From Cytophagales bacterium (GTDB lineage: Bacteria > Bacteroidota > Bacteroidia > Cytophagales > Cyclobacteriaceae): a stretch of DNA of 58,062 nt. The translations under genes and the position numbers were made by a program. How positions within the stretch are numbered: position 1 is the stretch's first letter; every line of letters begins with the position of its first letter. This document shows positions 44,774 through 55,089 of the stretch, in pieces. Location: positions 1-58,062 of the forward strand of contig WGNT01000031.1 of NCBI GenBank assembly GCA_016124425.1, read 5' to 3'. The notes under the pieces were generated by a model, which was given only the letters and a program-made list of their open reading frames with translations, was not told where the DNA came from and searched no databases.

Positions 44774-46075
44774 TTACTGATCCAGCGCCTCCTTATAGGT
44801 ATCCAAGGCCCTTTTTCGGGCAAAAGCGTGGTCTACCATAGGTTCAGGGTAGGAAGCGGTACCATATTCCGGCACCCACTTTTTAACGTATTTTTTTTCC
44901 CTGTCAAACTTTTCCAGTTGCGATGTTGGGTTGAATATCCGGAAGTAAGGCTGGGCGTCGGTGCCGGTGCCCGCAGCCCATTGCCAGCCGCCGTTGTTTG
45001 AAGCCAGCTCATAGTCCAACAATTTTTTGGCAAAATAGGCTTCTCCCCAACGCCAGTCTAGTAGCAGGTGCTTTGTTAAAAAGCTGGCCGTTACCATACG
45101 TATGCGATTGTGCATGTATCCGGTGGCATTTAATTGGCGCATGCCGGCATCTACAAGCGGATAACCTGTTGTCCCAGTGCACCATTTCTCAAAGTCCTCA
45201 GGGCTGTTTCTCCAAGGTATCCGGTCGTAGGCGGGTTTGAAGGCATTATTTACTACCTCCGGTTTATGATACAATATGGTCATATAAAACTCCCTCCAGA
45301 TCAATTCTGTAAGGTATGTTTCATTGAGTGCTGCTGCTTCATGGACGAGTTTCCGAATGCTTATTGTTCCGAATCGAAGGTGTATACCCAATCGGCTGGT
45401 GCCTTCCAGTGCCGGATAGTTTCGGGTCTTGTCGTAGGATTCTATAAGCGGCCTATCCACCTGTAGAGGAGGTATAGGTACATCACTTACTTTGAATCCG
45501 AGGTCCGCTAGGCTGGGGAGGGGCAGGGGAGAGGTCTGGAAAAAGGTGTTTTTTCTTTTGTCTAACGTAACTTCGGCATAGGAGATACCCGCGAATTTTG
45601 ACCGCCATTGTTTGCTATATGGCGTAAATACCTTATAGAAATGGCCTGACTCTGTGGTGATTTCATCCTTTTCAAAGATCACCTGATCCTTAAAATCGTA
45701 CAGTTCTATGCCGTTGGATTTCAGCAGTTGCCCAACTGCCTTGTCCCGTTCCTTGGCGTAAGGTTCATAGTCCCTATTGGTATAGACGGCCTCTATCGTG
45801 TAGGAGACGAGGAGCTGACCGAATATTTCCAAGGGGGTTCCATATTTTACGATGATTGTACTGCCATAGTCACGCAGTTCCTCGTGTAGACGGCCTATTT
45901 GGGTATGTATAAATGCTACTCTCGCGTCTTCTTTATCGTCCAGTTTATCGAGTATTTCGCGATCAAAAATAAATAGCGGCAGTACGTTCTTTTCTTGGGA
46001 ATACGCGTAGTACAATCCCATATTGTCTTCAAGCCGTAAGTCCCGCCGAAACCAAAACACTGTTATTTTGTCCAT
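44774..46075 (-). CDS. Deoxyribodipyrimidine photolyase / cryptochrome
   Basis: 433 residues. The N-terminal Rossmann domain starts FWFRRDLRLEDN. The FAD-binding helical domain contains SRLGIHLRFGTISIRKL, TGYPLVDAGMRQLNATGYMHNR and NGGWQWAAGTGTDAQPYFRIF, the most conserved photolyase signature. It repairs UV cyclobutane dimers using blue light. It follows tamB by 33 bases on the minus strand. Confidence 0.94.
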   Translation of the reverse strand: MDKITVFWFRRDLRLEDNMGLYYAYSQEKNVLPLFIFDREILDKLDDKEDARVAFIHTQIGRLHEELRDYGSTIIVKYGTPLEIFGQLLVSYTIEAVYTNRDYEPYAKERDKAVGQLLKSNGIELYDFKDQVIFEKDEITTESGHFYKVFTPYSKQWRSKFAGISYAEVTLDKRKNTFFQTSPLPLPSLADLGFKVSDVPIPPLQVDRPLIESYDKTRNYPALEGTSRLGIHLRFGTISIRKLVHEAAALNETYLTELIWREFYMTILYHKPEVVNNAFKPAYDRIPWRNSPEDFEKWCTGTTGYPLVDAGMRQLNATGYMHNRIRMVTASFLTKHLLLDWRWGEAYFAKKLLDYELASNNGGWQWAAGTGTDAQPYFRIFNPTSQLEKFDREKKYVKKWVPEYGTASYPEPMVDHAFARKRALDTYKEALDQ

Positions 46076-46108
46076 ATATATACCTAATCGATATGTAAAA
46101 AAATTGTT

Positions 46109-49100
46109 TTAAGGAATAGGTTTGCTTCTTGGTTTGTCCAGGATATTGATCGCGGGGCGTTCTTCTAAGGGATCCGGTCTAAAGAGTTCAGGCGCAATGT
46201 CATCCAGCCTGATTTCAAAGTCATAGCGAAGGGATTCATCATCATCCATAAAGGGATAAATTGCCCTGCTTTTTCGGCCGAAATTTTGAAACAGTTCGCG
46301 AAAAGAGCTAAATAACAGGTTTTGTGAAAGGGACACTCCGTAGGTATTTGGTGCCCGGTTATTGATGTTGAGTGCCGTGAGGGTATTGAAATTATTTCGG
46401 TTATATACCCTCATGCGGTATCTTCCATCTTCCGTCAGCAGATATTCTGCCTGCCAGTCTCCCGCGATGGTATTGAAATCGGCATTGCCCTGTAGATCGG
46501 TAAATCCACCATCCCTTGCCACCCGAAGCCTTCCGTCAAAAAACGTATAGGCCACCCGAAGCTGAAAGGTCTCAAGGGCGGTTTCATCAAGAGAGGTAAG
46601 GTCAAAATCTATTTCCAGGTTTTGGTCTACCTGTGCAATAAGGTTGTTCAGCTGGGATGAAATCAGCTGGCTAAGGTTGGAAAAACCGATTCCAGCCCCT
46701 GTAAACTGCCCCTCCGGCGAGAAGCGGCGCAACATAATCAACGAGAATACCTGCCGGTTTTTTTCCTGTTCATCATTGGCTATCCGATTCTGGAAGGCGG
46801 AAATGGTCGTCTGCAACTCGCTACCCTCCGGAAACGCCGAAAAGTCAAAGGCAAAGGAAATGTCAGGAGACAACAACTGCCCTTCCAGATCCATGATGAC
46901 TTTTACCGGATACCTCCGTTTCAATTCGGCCGTCTGGAATTCATTGGCGCTGCTGTTGGCATTTAGGCCAAACATGGAGACATTTTCTTCATAGGCAGCA
47001 CGAATGCTCATATTCCCAGCATAGGGATCACCAAACCATGAGATTCTTCCCCCTGGTTCGATGGTAAACCGCTTATTGATAATATTATACAGTGAAAAGT
47101 TGTACAACGCGTCTACGATTTCATAAGATCCGTACATGTTGAAATTGCCCTGCGTATCCACGTTAAGATTTAGCTGGCCCCTACCCCTTCCTTGGATGGT
47201 TTCGCCGGTTTTTGGGTCAATTTGGATTTCCACATAAGCATTTGGATTTAGGTCGAGATTCAGGTTGATCATCATGTTGTTAAGCGCCAAGCCCTCATCC
47301 AACCGCTCCGCTTCTATAAACTGAAGGGTGTCATATACATTGATAATGCGTATGAAATCCTCCTGAAACTGGCCTTGCGTACTTCCAATCGGAATAAACA
47401 CGCGGGTATTAGGCTGCGAACTGGCGTTGGCGGTAATCTCCAGGTTATTTAACGGTCCAAACACGGTAAGATCTCCCGACGCAAATGCGGCTCCATAGAA
47501 TAGTTCGTTATCCGTCAGGCTTGTGTTTAGCACTTGGAAATTGGTAAAGTCCGCCGTAAGGTCAATGATAAAATTGCTGAAATTATCATGGGTAATTCCC
47601 CCGCTTAGGTTGGCGTTGTTGTTGTTGATGTCCCTAAGCGTGATCCCTCGGAAGCTGATCTGATTGGGCTCCATGGTTACATTCCCGTCCGCCTGATAGT
47701 ATGTGTTGAGGTAATTAAAACGTAGTAATCCTTCTTTCACCAACGCCTGTCCCGTAATTTCCGGCTGTAGCAGCGTTCCGCCAATGGTAAGTTTGCCACT
47801 TACGCTGCCGCCCAGTTCAGATACCAACGCTCCGAAAAACGGTTCGGCAATTGACAGGTTCGTATCATTCAGCGAGGCGGTCATTTCAAGGCTGCCGTCA
47901 AGGTTATCCCAAGTTCCCAGAATTTCGATTGATTTTCGGGCATCGACATAGTTGTCTACCATCACGTGGATTTGGCCTTCGTCGTAATACGCCGATGCTT
48001 CTATGTCTCCTATTAAGAAATCATCTATGTAAGCGTCTTTGATGGATAAGTTCCCCTCTGATCCTTCCTTGCGCTTATATTCTGTAAGCGTTATGGCCCC
48101 GTTTGCGGTACCTCTGTAGCTCTTCAGCCCAAACGAATTTAGAAAATCAAGGTCTAATTCATGAATGGAGATATCGAGAGTCTCTGCCGGGTCCGCATTG
48201 ATCTTTCCCTGTGCGGAGATATACTGGTTTTCGTGAAAGAGCCGAATATTGTTAAAGGAAAGTTCATTCGGTCGGATTACGATGCTGTTATTTCCGTCGA
48301 ACTCCCAGTAGTCCTCAAGCAGCTTTATCTCCGACGGTTCGACAATGATGGAGGTACTTCCTGGTTCCAGATGAATGCCGCTTGTTAGCCGCACATAACT
48401 TTCTGTGGCTAGTTGATCGATCCCCAAGGTAAGATCCACATTGTCTTCATTCCAGATGGCCTCCAGTGCAAAGTTGTGGAAGTTTATACCTGATCTCAGC
48501 TGCTGTTCTTTCGAAAACAGGTAAAAAGAAGCTAAGACATCCGACGAATTTTTTCTCTTTGATGTATTGAAATCAATATTGTTATCAATAAAGAAATTGC
48601 CGTCTACGTAGATCGTGTCAATGCTGGAGAAAAAGTTAAAGACGGTGTTTTGTTCTGTTTGGTAAAATGCCCCTTCTATCGCTGTCTGATGGGACAGGTA
48701 GATATTTGGCGCAATCAAATTTATGATCGGGTTTGGATCCCTTAGATCTACGAAAATATCAATGTAATAATCTTCATTCTCGCCCGAATAGGACCGTTTT
48801 GGAGGGGATTCATTGGTAAGAATCAGTAAGTAGTCCTCCCAAAGCTCTTGGACATCTTTTGCGAGTTCCTCCACCTTGAATTTTCCCGATATTCCTGCCA
48901 CTAATAAATCGGAATTCAGGGAAATAACCCTGGAATCGTCCGTGAAAAGGGACTGGAAGAGAAAATAATCCAAAAACAAGTCCCTTCCTTCGTAGCTGAC
49001 CAGTACGTCCCTAAAGCGCGTCACGCCCTCTATGTCGTCCCAGTGAATGCCCTTTGTGTCCAGTTCGAAGCTTCCGCTTAGAAACACGTTACGGTCGGCT

Positions 49101-50719
49101 AGGTTCAGGGCCTGCAGGAAAGCTGTATCCAGCCGCATTGTCAAATTTGCCGAATCCTTATTGTTTCTTAAGTCCAACGTGCCATCGACCTCCATGACCA
49201 AGTTTGGATCGTTTATGCTGAGTTGCCCTTTGAATAGTTCAAGTCCAAAGGTAGCGTTTGTGTTGATGTTGGTATACTGGTACTGATTAATGCCGATGTT
49301 TTTGAAATCGGCATTAAGTTCGATAATCGCTGTCTCGGTGTTAAGTCCCGTTCCACGGATGTTGCCTTTGAAGTTTGCTTTTTGAAACAATTCTCTGTCT
49401 GCCATCAGGACGCCTATATCTACATTAATTGCCTCAATACGGCCGTTATAGGTCGGAATATCTTTTTTCAATTCATAATTTACCCTGCCTCGCATACGCC
49501 CGATGCCGGTTCGGAAGTCACCGTTTGCTGTGAATTTTGTCAGAAACCCCGCAAAGTCCGAATCAAACCGGATTTCCCGAAACTTGTTGAGTTCTTTTTG
49601 GGCCGCAGCGCTTACATAGGGGGTTAAATCATTGCTGAGTAGGGTAGAATTGATTAGCGAGAGATTAAAGTAGGTTTCGGCAACATTCGGTAATCCTTGT
49701 ATCTGAAAAGCTCCGAAAAGCGCACTTCGCTGGCCAAAACGTACAAGTAATTGTTCGGAAAACAATTCGTTGATCTTGCCGGAAATCTCTCCGCTTAGCA
49801 CGAGCTGATCCTCTACGGAGGGATTATTAGGGGAAAAGTACCTTAAATCCTGCAAGTCTAGAATAGATTCATCTAGGTTGGCATATAGCTCTACGTCCGT
49901 TGTGAAGGAATTCAACGATGCAGGGCTATCATAGCTGAACCTCAGGTAATTTTTGATTTCCGTCCGGTTTGATTTGAGGAAAAGATCTCTGAATTCCATC
50001 CCTGTGGAACTATAGGTGTAATCTGTTCGCAGTTGTTGAAAAAGTATCCCGGAGGTGGCTTCCTCGCCCTGTAAATTTTTCAGATCGAAAGCAACGGTAT
50101 CCGCCACCACATAAAAATCGTCCGCATCCGCATTCAAGTTTCTAAACCGCAGTTTGCCATAGTCAAATGGCAACGTGTCTGTCAATGTGAAATTCAAGAT
50201 ATCCAAGGAGGTATTTTGAAAGGCGATATTTGCAACGTTGAAGCGGGTACGTTTTTTGTCCTTGACCGTTTTAGTGGGGCCCAACATAGACCGTATCTCC
50301 TCAAAAAACGCCAGTATATTCATCCGCTCTCCCTTGCTGTGAGTGAGGATGCGCACATTTCCGTTTTTAAGACTTACCACATCCAACCCTGGATTTTGTC
50401 GATCCAGTAGTCCACCGATGGAAAAATCGATATAAACCTCATCCAAATCAATCATCAGGCTATCCTGAAGATCCCGCACCACTACATTGTCCAGGCTGAT
50501 CGCGTCCCACCAGCGGATGTTCACTGCCTTTATCCGTGTCTGGAAGCCGGTACGCGCAGAAATTTTTTCGGTAAGGTAGTTGGCTACAGCCGTTTGTACC
50601 TTCGGGATCTGAAGTAGTCCGGCGACAAAAAGGAAGAGCAAAAGCAGGACTAGCATAATCCTGGAAAGCATTCTCACCGCTTTCAGCAAAATTTCCGTAA
50701 CTTTCGCCTTCTTTTCCAA
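46109..50719 (-). CDS. TamB-family inner membrane translocation/lipid transport protein
   Basis: 1536 residues. One N-terminal membrane helix (about 17-40) is followed by a very long stretch of repeating beta strands, which in this family form a hydrophobic groove spanning the periplasm. The C-terminal DUF490/TamB domain includes GRGRGQLNLNVDTQGNFNM, YNIINKRFTIEPGGRISWFG and IMLRRFSPEGQF. It helps move phospholipids or insert outer-membrane proteins. The start is TTG at 50719; the next Met is at codon 17. It is divergent from tsaD with only 11 bases between the two start codons. Confidence 0.9.
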   Translation of the reverse strand: MEKKAKVTEILLKAVRMLSRIMLVLLLLFLFVAGLLQIPKVQTAVANYLTEKISARTGFQTRIKAVNIRWWDAISLDNVVVRDLQDSLMIDLDEVYIDFSIGGLLDRQNPGLDVVSLKNGNVRILTHSKGERMNILAFFEEIRSMLGPTKTVKDKKRTRFNVANIAFQNTSLDILNFTLTDTLPFDYGKLRFRNLNADADDFYVVADTVAFDLKNLQGEEATSGILFQQLRTDYTYSSTGMEFRDLFLKSNRTEIKNYLRFSYDSPASLNSFTTDVELYANLDESILDLQDLRYFSPNNPSVEDQLVLSGEISGKINELFSEQLLVRFGQRSALFGAFQIQGLPNVAETYFNLSLINSTLLSNDLTPYVSAAAQKELNKFREIRFDSDFAGFLTKFTANGDFRTGIGRMRGRVNYELKKDIPTYNGRIEAINVDIGVLMADRELFQKANFKGNIRGTGLNTETAIIELNADFKNIGINQYQYTNINTNATFGLELFKGQLSINDPNLVMEVDGTLDLRNNKDSANLTMRLDTAFLQALNLADRNVFLSGSFELDTKGIHWDDIEGVTRFRDVLVSYEGRDLFLDYFLFQSLFTDDSRVISLNSDLLVAGISGKFKVEELAKDVQELWEDYLLILTNESPPKRSYSGENEDYYIDIFVDLRDPNPIINLIAPNIYLSHQTAIEGAFYQTEQNTVFNFFSSIDTIYVDGNFFIDNNIDFNTSKRKNSSDVLASFYLFSKEQQLRSGINFHNFALEAIWNEDNVDLTLGIDQLATESYVRLTSGIHLEPGSTSIIVEPSEIKLLEDYWEFDGNNSIVIRPNELSFNNIRLFHENQYISAQGKINADPAETLDISIHELDLDFLNSFGLKSYRGTANGAITLTEYKRKEGSEGNLSIKDAYIDDFLIGDIEASAYYDEGQIHVMVDNYVDARKSIEILGTWDNLDGSLEMTASLNDTNLSIAEPFFGALVSELGGSVSGKLTIGGTLLQPEITGQALVKEGLLRFNYLNTYYQADGNVTMEPNQISFRGITLRDINNNNANLSGGITHDNFSNFIIDLTADFTNFQVLNTSLTDNELFYGAAFASGDLTVFGPLNNLEITANASSQPNTRVFIPIGSTQGQFQEDFIRIINVYDTLQFIEAERLDEGLALNNMMINLNLDLNPNAYVEIQIDPKTGETIQGRGRGQLNLNVDTQGNFNMYGSYEIVDALYNFSLYNIINKRFTIEPGGRISWFGDPYAGNMSIRAAYEENVSMFGLNANSSANEFQTAELKRRYPVKVIMDLEGQLLSPDISFAFDFSAFPEGSELQTTISAFQNRIANDEQEKNRQVFSLIMLRRFSPEGQFTGAGIGFSNLSQLISSQLNNLIAQVDQNLEIDFDLTSLDETALETFQLRVAYTFFDGRLRVARDGGFTDLQGNADFNTIAGDWQAEYLLTEDGRYRMRVYNRNNFNTLTALNINNRAPNTYGVSLSQNLLFSSFRELFQNFGRKSRAIYPFMDDDESLRYDFEIRLDDIAPELFRPDPLEERPAINILDKPRSKPIP

Positions 50720-50730
50720 TGGGTTAATAA

Positions 50731-51747
50731 ATGACTGTAAATATACTAGCTATTGAGTCCTCTTGTGATGAAACGTCCGCATCGGTGATTTCTGATGGCA
50801 AAGTACTCAATAATATTATCGCGACACAATCCGTACACGAGAAATATGGAGGTGTAGTGCCTGAGTTAGCGTCTAGGGCGCACCAGCAGCATCTCATTCC
50901 TGTAGTAAATGAGGCCCTTTCCCAGTCAGGCATATCCAAAGAGCAACTAAGTGCGGTTGGATTCACAAGGGGACCAGGACTGATGGGCGCACTGTTGGTT
51001 GGGGGGTCTTTTGCCAAATCCTTCGCATTTGCACTGGATCTGCCGCTGATAGAGGTAAACCATATGGAGGCACACGTGTTGGCTCATTTTATTGAGGACC
51101 CAATGCCGTCATTTCCCTTCATCTGCCTTACCGTGAGTGGAGGCCATACCCAGTTGGTCCTGGTAACTGATTACCTGGAAATGAAAGTGATTGGCGAAAC
51201 CTTGGACGACGCAGTGGGAGAGGCCTTTGACAAAACCGCCAAATTGCTTGGTTTACCCTACCCTGGAGGTCCGTTTATGGATAAACTGGCGCAACAGGGA
51301 AATCCCAAGGCTTTCGATTTCCCAATTTCTTCCATGAAAGAACTGAATTTTTCATTTAGTGGCATAAAGACTGCCGTATTGTACTTCCTCCGCGAACGCC
51401 TGCAGGAAGATGCGGAATTCGTGGAAAAACGTAAGGCTGATATATGTGCTTCGGTTCAATATACGTTAATACAAATGCTCTTGATCAAACTCAAGAAAGC
51501 TGCTGACCAATACGGGATCAAAGAAATTGCGATCGCCGGCGGGGTCTCCGCCAACAAAGGGCTTAGGGATGCACTATCACTTCTATCCGGGAATCTTGGG
51601 TGGAACACCTACATCCCCAGGTTGGAATACTGTACCGATAATGCCGCCATGATCGCCATGGCAGCGCATTTTAAATATCAGAAAGGGTTGTTTTGTCCGT
51701 TAGACATCAGCCCCTTGGCAAAGATGAAAATAGGAATTCATGAATAA
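50731..51747 (+). CDS. tsaD: tRNA N6-threonylcarbamoyladenosine transferase TsaD
   Basis: 338 residues. It transfers the threonylcarbamoyl group to A37 of ANN-decoding tRNAs. The N terminus [15 protein letters not shown], the metal-binding [10 protein letters not shown] (His111 and His115), [10 protein letters not shown] and [14 protein letters not shown] are diagnostic of the ASKHA fold. The end overlaps smpB by 8 bases. Any promoter must lie inside the 5' coding part of tamB, where a near-match TAACTTTC is visible around 50693-50700. Confidence 0.97.
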   Translation: MTVNILAIESSCDETSASVISDGKVLNNIIATQSVHEKYGGVVPELASRAHQQHLIPVVNEALSQSGISKEQLSAVGFTRGPGLMGALLVGGSFAKSFAFALDLPLIEVNHMEAHVLAHFIEDPMPSFPFICLTVSGGHTQLVLVTDYLEMKVIGETLDDAVGEAFDKTAKLLGLPYPGGPFMDKLAQQGNPKAFDFPISSMKELNFSFSGIKTAVLYFLRERLQEDAEFVEKRKADICASVQYTLIQMLLIKLKKAADQYGIKEIAIAGGVSANKGLRDALSLLSGNLGWNTYIPRLEYCTDNAAMIAMAAHFKYQKGLFCPLDISPLAKMKIGIHE

Positions 51748-52204
51748 GAAACCTGCACTTCAGAAAATAATCAACATAAAAAACAAAAAGGCGAGCTATG
51801 AATTCGAATTTATAGACAAATTCGTAGCGGGTCTTGTGCTTACCGGAACCGAAATCAAATCCATCCGGGAGGGCAAGGTATCGCTTACTGAGGCCTTTTG
51901 CTATTTCCGTCGGGACGAATTATATATCAAACAAATGCACATTGCTCCCTACAGCATGGCAGCAAGTTATAACCATGATGCGGTTCGCGAAAGAAAATTA
52001 TTGCTTAACAAGAAAGAGTTAAATAAATTACAAACCAAGTATGCGGAAAAGGGATTATCCATCATCCCCTTAAGAATATTCATCAACGACCGGGGACTTG
52101 CGAAGGTGGAAATAGCGTTGGCAAAAGGAAAGAAAATCCATGACAAACGGGACTCCATTAAAGAAAAAGATGTTAAAAGGGACCTTCAACGAATGGCTTA
52201 CTGA
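51740..52204 (+). CDS. smpB: SsrA-binding protein SmpB
   Basis: 154 residues. It brings tmRNA to stalled ribosomes. Conserved blocks are [40 protein letters not shown], and the C-terminal basic tail [20 protein letters not shown], which becomes helical in the mRNA channel. It overlaps tsaD by 8 bases. tmRNA itself was not found in the window. Confidence 0.96.
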   Translation: MNKKPALQKIINIKNKKASYEFEFIDKFVAGLVLTGTEIKSIREGKVSLTEAFCYFRRDELYIKQMHIAPYSMAASYNHDAVRERKLLLNKKELNKLQTKYAEKGLSIIPLRIFINDRGLAKVEIALAKGKKIHDKRDSIKEKDVKRDLQRMAY

Positions 52205-52434
52205 CGGAAAATTGCTTATCAGCCCCAAAAGGTTTTTAATGCGTTGTTGGGAGGCGGTTCTAAGTCCGAACAGGACGGGTCCACGTCCTGAAGGGGACTG
52301 CATACCCTATTACCTGCCTGGCCTTTTGAGCATTACAAAGCTGCTGGAGTTGCAGGGCAGGGCGTCTGTAGTTACCTTCGATCTCCCTCTGGCGAATCAA
52401 AACAATTGCCGCAAAAATCAGGTTCTTTATGGTG

Positions 52435-52442
52435 TAAATTTG
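52435..52442 (+). promoter_or_regulatory. -7 element for the HNH endonuclease gene
   Basis: TAAATTTG matches TAnnTTTG. Transcription would begin about 52449-52452, so the longest open frame (from 52406) cannot be the gene. The start is the ATG at 52463, or the ATG at 52451 if leaderless. Confidence 0.55.
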
Positions 52443-52462
52443 ATCGCTGCATGATAGAACCA

Positions 52463-52969
52463 ATGGAAAAAAAGGTATTGGTGCTCAATTTGGACCATTC
52501 TCCAGTTGCCATTGTCACCGTGCAGAAGGCGCTCGTGCTTACGATCTTGCAGAAAGCTACCTCCCTGGCCAACTTTGATTACCTGCGCATTCGTACGGTG
52601 GACAGGGAATTTTTATATCCGGCTGTCATCCGGCTGTACGAATACAAGAACATCCCCTATAAAGGCGTCATGCTAAACCGCGCCAACCTCTATAAGCGGG
52701 ATAATTTTAGCTGTCAGTATTGTGGATCCAAGAAGAACCTCACGATAGACCATGTCGTTCCCAAATCCAAGGGGGGCAAGACAAGCTGGACCAATCTGGC
52801 TACAGCCTGTCACCGCTGTAATACCTTAAAAGGGGATAAGACCCCGGAGCAGGCAGGCATGAAACTACATACAATGCCCTTCAGGCCTACGCTAAGTTAT
52901 TTTCTTGCCGAGTACGCCGAAAGACATGCGGAAGAATGGCTTCCATTTCTACAGGTAAAACCTGTTTAG
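52463..52969 (+). CDS. HNH endonuclease family protein
   Basis: 168 residues. The N-terminal MEKKVLVLNLDHSPVAIVTV is a conserved beta segment of a widespread Bacteroidetes/Cyanobacteria HNH family. The HNH domain has two zinc-binding pairs, CQYC (84-87) and CHRC (116-119), and the catalytic DHVVPKSKGG (His97) with N120. It is probably a chromosomal housekeeping nuclease of unknown role rather than a mobile one. The start choice is decided by a -7 element 20 bases upstream. Confidence 0.85.
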   Translation: MEKKVLVLNLDHSPVAIVTVQKALVLTILQKATSLANFDYLRIRTVDREFLYPAVIRLYEYKNIPYKGVMLNRANLYKRDNFSCQYCGSKKNLTIDHVVPKSKGGKTSWTNLATACHRCNTLKGDKTPEQAGMKLHTMPFRPTLSYFLAEYAERHAEEWLPFLQVKPV

Positions 52970-53082
52970 CGTTTTTGTACTCCATGGGTATAGCCCTTGT
53001 TTTAACGGAATCTTTTGTTACGAAATGCTTCCGTTTGCCTAACTTTTTGTTTTATAGATATTTCTATTCCTAAAAAAAGATG

Positions 53083-53090
53083 TAAATTTG
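53083..53090 (+). promoter_or_regulatory. -7 element for rpsA
   Basis: TAAATTTG matches TAnnTTTG exactly and lies 100 bases upstream of the rpsA ATG. Transcription should begin near 53097, at or just inside the first leader hairpin. Confidence 0.65.
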
Positions 53091-53094
53091 CAGT

Positions 53095-53190
53095 CCGTTC
53101 GGGTGAACGGCCCTTAGCATAAAGGGTATATCAAACTAAAAACCTCAACCCAAAGGCCCTAGGGTTGTTGATAGTCAGGGCTTTAATTCT
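53095..53190 (+). promoter_or_regulatory. Structured 5' leader of rpsA, candidate autoregulatory element
   Basis: Three successive hairpins are visible: CCGTTC/GAACGG (53095-53110), CCCTT/AAGGG (53111-53126), and CAACCC/GGGTTG (53146-53167). The loop of the third (AAAGGCCCT, 53152-53160) is also complementary, with one bulge, to AGGGCTTT (53177-53184) just before the ATG. The two pairings conflict or form a pseudoknot, which would control access to the start. S1 is known to autoregulate through its leader in E. coli; the same role here is inferred. Confidence 0.5.
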
Positions 53191-54978
53191 ATGTCAAATA
53201 AAGAAGATTTTAACTGGGAAAAGTACGAAACCAAAGGGTTTGGAGAAGGCTATACCAAGGCAGAGCGTGCCGAAATGGAAAAGCTTTATGACAAAACCTT
53301 AAATGAAATTACAGAAAAAGAAGTTATTAAAGGTACCGTTGTAGGTATCAATGATAAGGATGTAATTATCAATATTGGGTTTAAGTCAGATGGGCTTGTT
53401 CCTCTTAGTGAATTCCGTGATCTTGAGGGACTTAAGATAGGAGATGAGGTGGATTTGTTTATCGAGGAGCAGGAAAACTCCCTTGGTCAGCTCGTACTTT
53501 CCAGAAAGAAGGCCAAAATGGTGAGGGCTTGGCAGGAGATCGAAGACGCATTGGAGTTTGACAATGTGATCGAAGGTCTTGTGAAGCGAAGAACCAAAGG
53601 AGGTCTGATAGTAGACATCTATGGAGTAGAGGCGTTTTTGCCTGGATCCCAGATTGATTTGAAGCCTATCCGGGATTTTGATATCTACGTGGGCAAGAAA
53701 ATGGAAGTCAAAGTGGTCAAAATCAACCACGCTAATGATAACGTAGTCGTTTCTCATAAGGTACTTATCGAGAAGGACTTGGAGAAGCAAAAAGCGGAAA
53801 TCCTCAACAACCTCGAAAAAGGACAAGTGTTGGAAGGAGTTATCAAGAACATGACCAACTTCGGTGTATTCATCGACTTGGGTGGTGTAGATGGGCTTCT
53901 GCACATCACCGATATCTCTTGGGGCCGTATCAACCATCCCGAAGAAGTGCTTAACTTGGATGACAAAGTTCAAGTCGTGGTATTGGACTTCGATGATGAC
54001 AAGAAGCGTATCTCCCTTGGCATGAAGCAATTGACATCTCATCCATGGGATTCGCTGTCTGCCAATTTGGAAGTAGGTTCTAAAGTAGAAGGAAAGATCG
54101 TAAACGTAGCGGATTACGGCGCGTTCCTTGAGCTTGCCCCTGGCGTGGAAGGATTGATTCACGTATCCGAAATGTCATGGTCACAGCACCTTCGCAATCC
54201 GGCCGACTTCGTTAAGGTAAATGACGAGATCGTTGCCGTGGTACTGACAATGGATAAGGAGGACCGAAAGATGTCTTTGGGCATCAAGCAGCTTACCGAA
54301 GATCCATGGACCAAGCAGGAAATGGGTAAGAAGTACGCGGTTGGGACCAAACACAAAGGAATCGTTAGAAACCTCACCAACTTCGGCCTCTTCCTTGAGC
54401 TGGAAGAAGGAATCGACGGACTGGTTCACGTTTCTGACCTATCTTGGACCAAGAAAATCAAGCATCCTTCTGAGTTTGTTAAGGTAAACGAAGAGTTGGA
54501 CGTAATTGTACTGGAGCTGGATCTTGACAACCGCAGACTGGCCCTTGGTCACAAGCAGTTGGAAGAGAATCCTTGGGACACGTTCGAAACGGTATTCCCT
54601 ACAGGTTCCATACATAAGTGTACCATCATCTCTAAAAATGATAAAGGAGCCATCCTTGAGTTGCCTTATGGCCTTGAAGGTTTTGCCACGACCAAAAACC
54701 TTGAGAAAGAGGACGGGTCACAGGCGGAAGCTGGAGAGTCTCTGGATTTCAGAGTAACTGAGTTTTCTAAAGATGACAAGCGCATTGTGCTTTCGCACTC
54801 TGCTTCTTACAAAGAAGACACGACGAAAGCCAAGAAAGCGGCGGGACCTTCGGGAGGTGGCAAAAAGTCCACAACTACCGAATCGTCGCAGGCACCAGCT
54901 GCTGAAAAATCCACGTTAGGGGATTTGGATGCACTCTCTGCATTGAAAGAGAAAATGGACGAAGAAGCTAAAAAATAA
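53191..54978 (+). CDS. rpsA: 30S ribosomal protein S1
   Basis: 595 residues with six S1 domains in tandem: about 45-105, 120-190, 210-280, 293-365, 380-452 and 468-538. The central four are the most regular (EGVIKNMTNFGVFIDLGGVD, SLGMKQLTSHPW). The C-terminal tail is low complexity (Gly/Lys/Ser/Thr) and ends in an acidic helix (LGDLDALSALKEKMDEEAKK). S1 helps mRNAs with weak Shine-Dalgarno sequences bind the ribosome, which fits this phylum. It has its own promoter element, a structured leader and a terminator. Confidence 0.97.
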   Translation: MSNKEDFNWEKYETKGFGEGYTKAERAEMEKLYDKTLNEITEKEVIKGTVVGINDKDVIINIGFKSDGLVPLSEFRDLEGLKIGDEVDLFIEEQENSLGQLVLSRKKAKMVRAWQEIEDALEFDNVIEGLVKRRTKGGLIVDIYGVEAFLPGSQIDLKPIRDFDIYVGKKMEVKVVKINHANDNVVVSHKVLIEKDLEKQKAEILNNLEKGQVLEGVIKNMTNFGVFIDLGGVDGLLHITDISWGRINHPEEVLNLDDKVQVVVLDFDDDKKRISLGMKQLTSHPWDSLSANLEVGSKVEGKIVNVADYGAFLELAPGVEGLIHVSEMSWSQHLRNPADFVKVNDEIVAVVLTMDKEDRKMSLGIKQLTEDPWTKQEMGKKYAVGTKHKGIVRNLTNFGLFLELEEGIDGLVHVSDLSWTKKIKHPSEFVKVNEELDVIVLELDLDNRRLALGHKQLEENPWDTFETVFPTGSIHKCTIISKNDKGAILELPYGLEGFATTKNLEKEDGSQAEAGESLDFRVTEFSKDDKRIVLSHSASYKEDTTKAKKAAGPSGGGKKSTTTESSQAPAAEKSTLGDLDALSALKEKMDEEAKK

Positions 54979-55007
54979 GCGATTCGCTATTAATTGCACT
55001 ATATTTT

Positions 55008-55040
55008 AAAAACGCCAGGCTATTGTCTCGCGTTTTTTTT
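55008..55040 (+). terminator. Intrinsic terminator after rpsA
   Basis: An AAAAACGC/GCGTTTTT stem with a 14-base loop is followed by a run of eight T. Confidence 0.65.
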
Positions 55041-55089
55041 GTTTGCCGCAAACTGATAGCGACGATAGAAATTTGTAACCCCTTATTTG

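Noticed and set aside
52140..52454. 104-codon plus-strand ORF between smpB and the HNH gene, considered as a YidD-type or small protein
   Set aside because: It overlaps the smpB end in another frame, its sequence matches no YidD motif, and its 3' end covers the promoter of the HNH gene.
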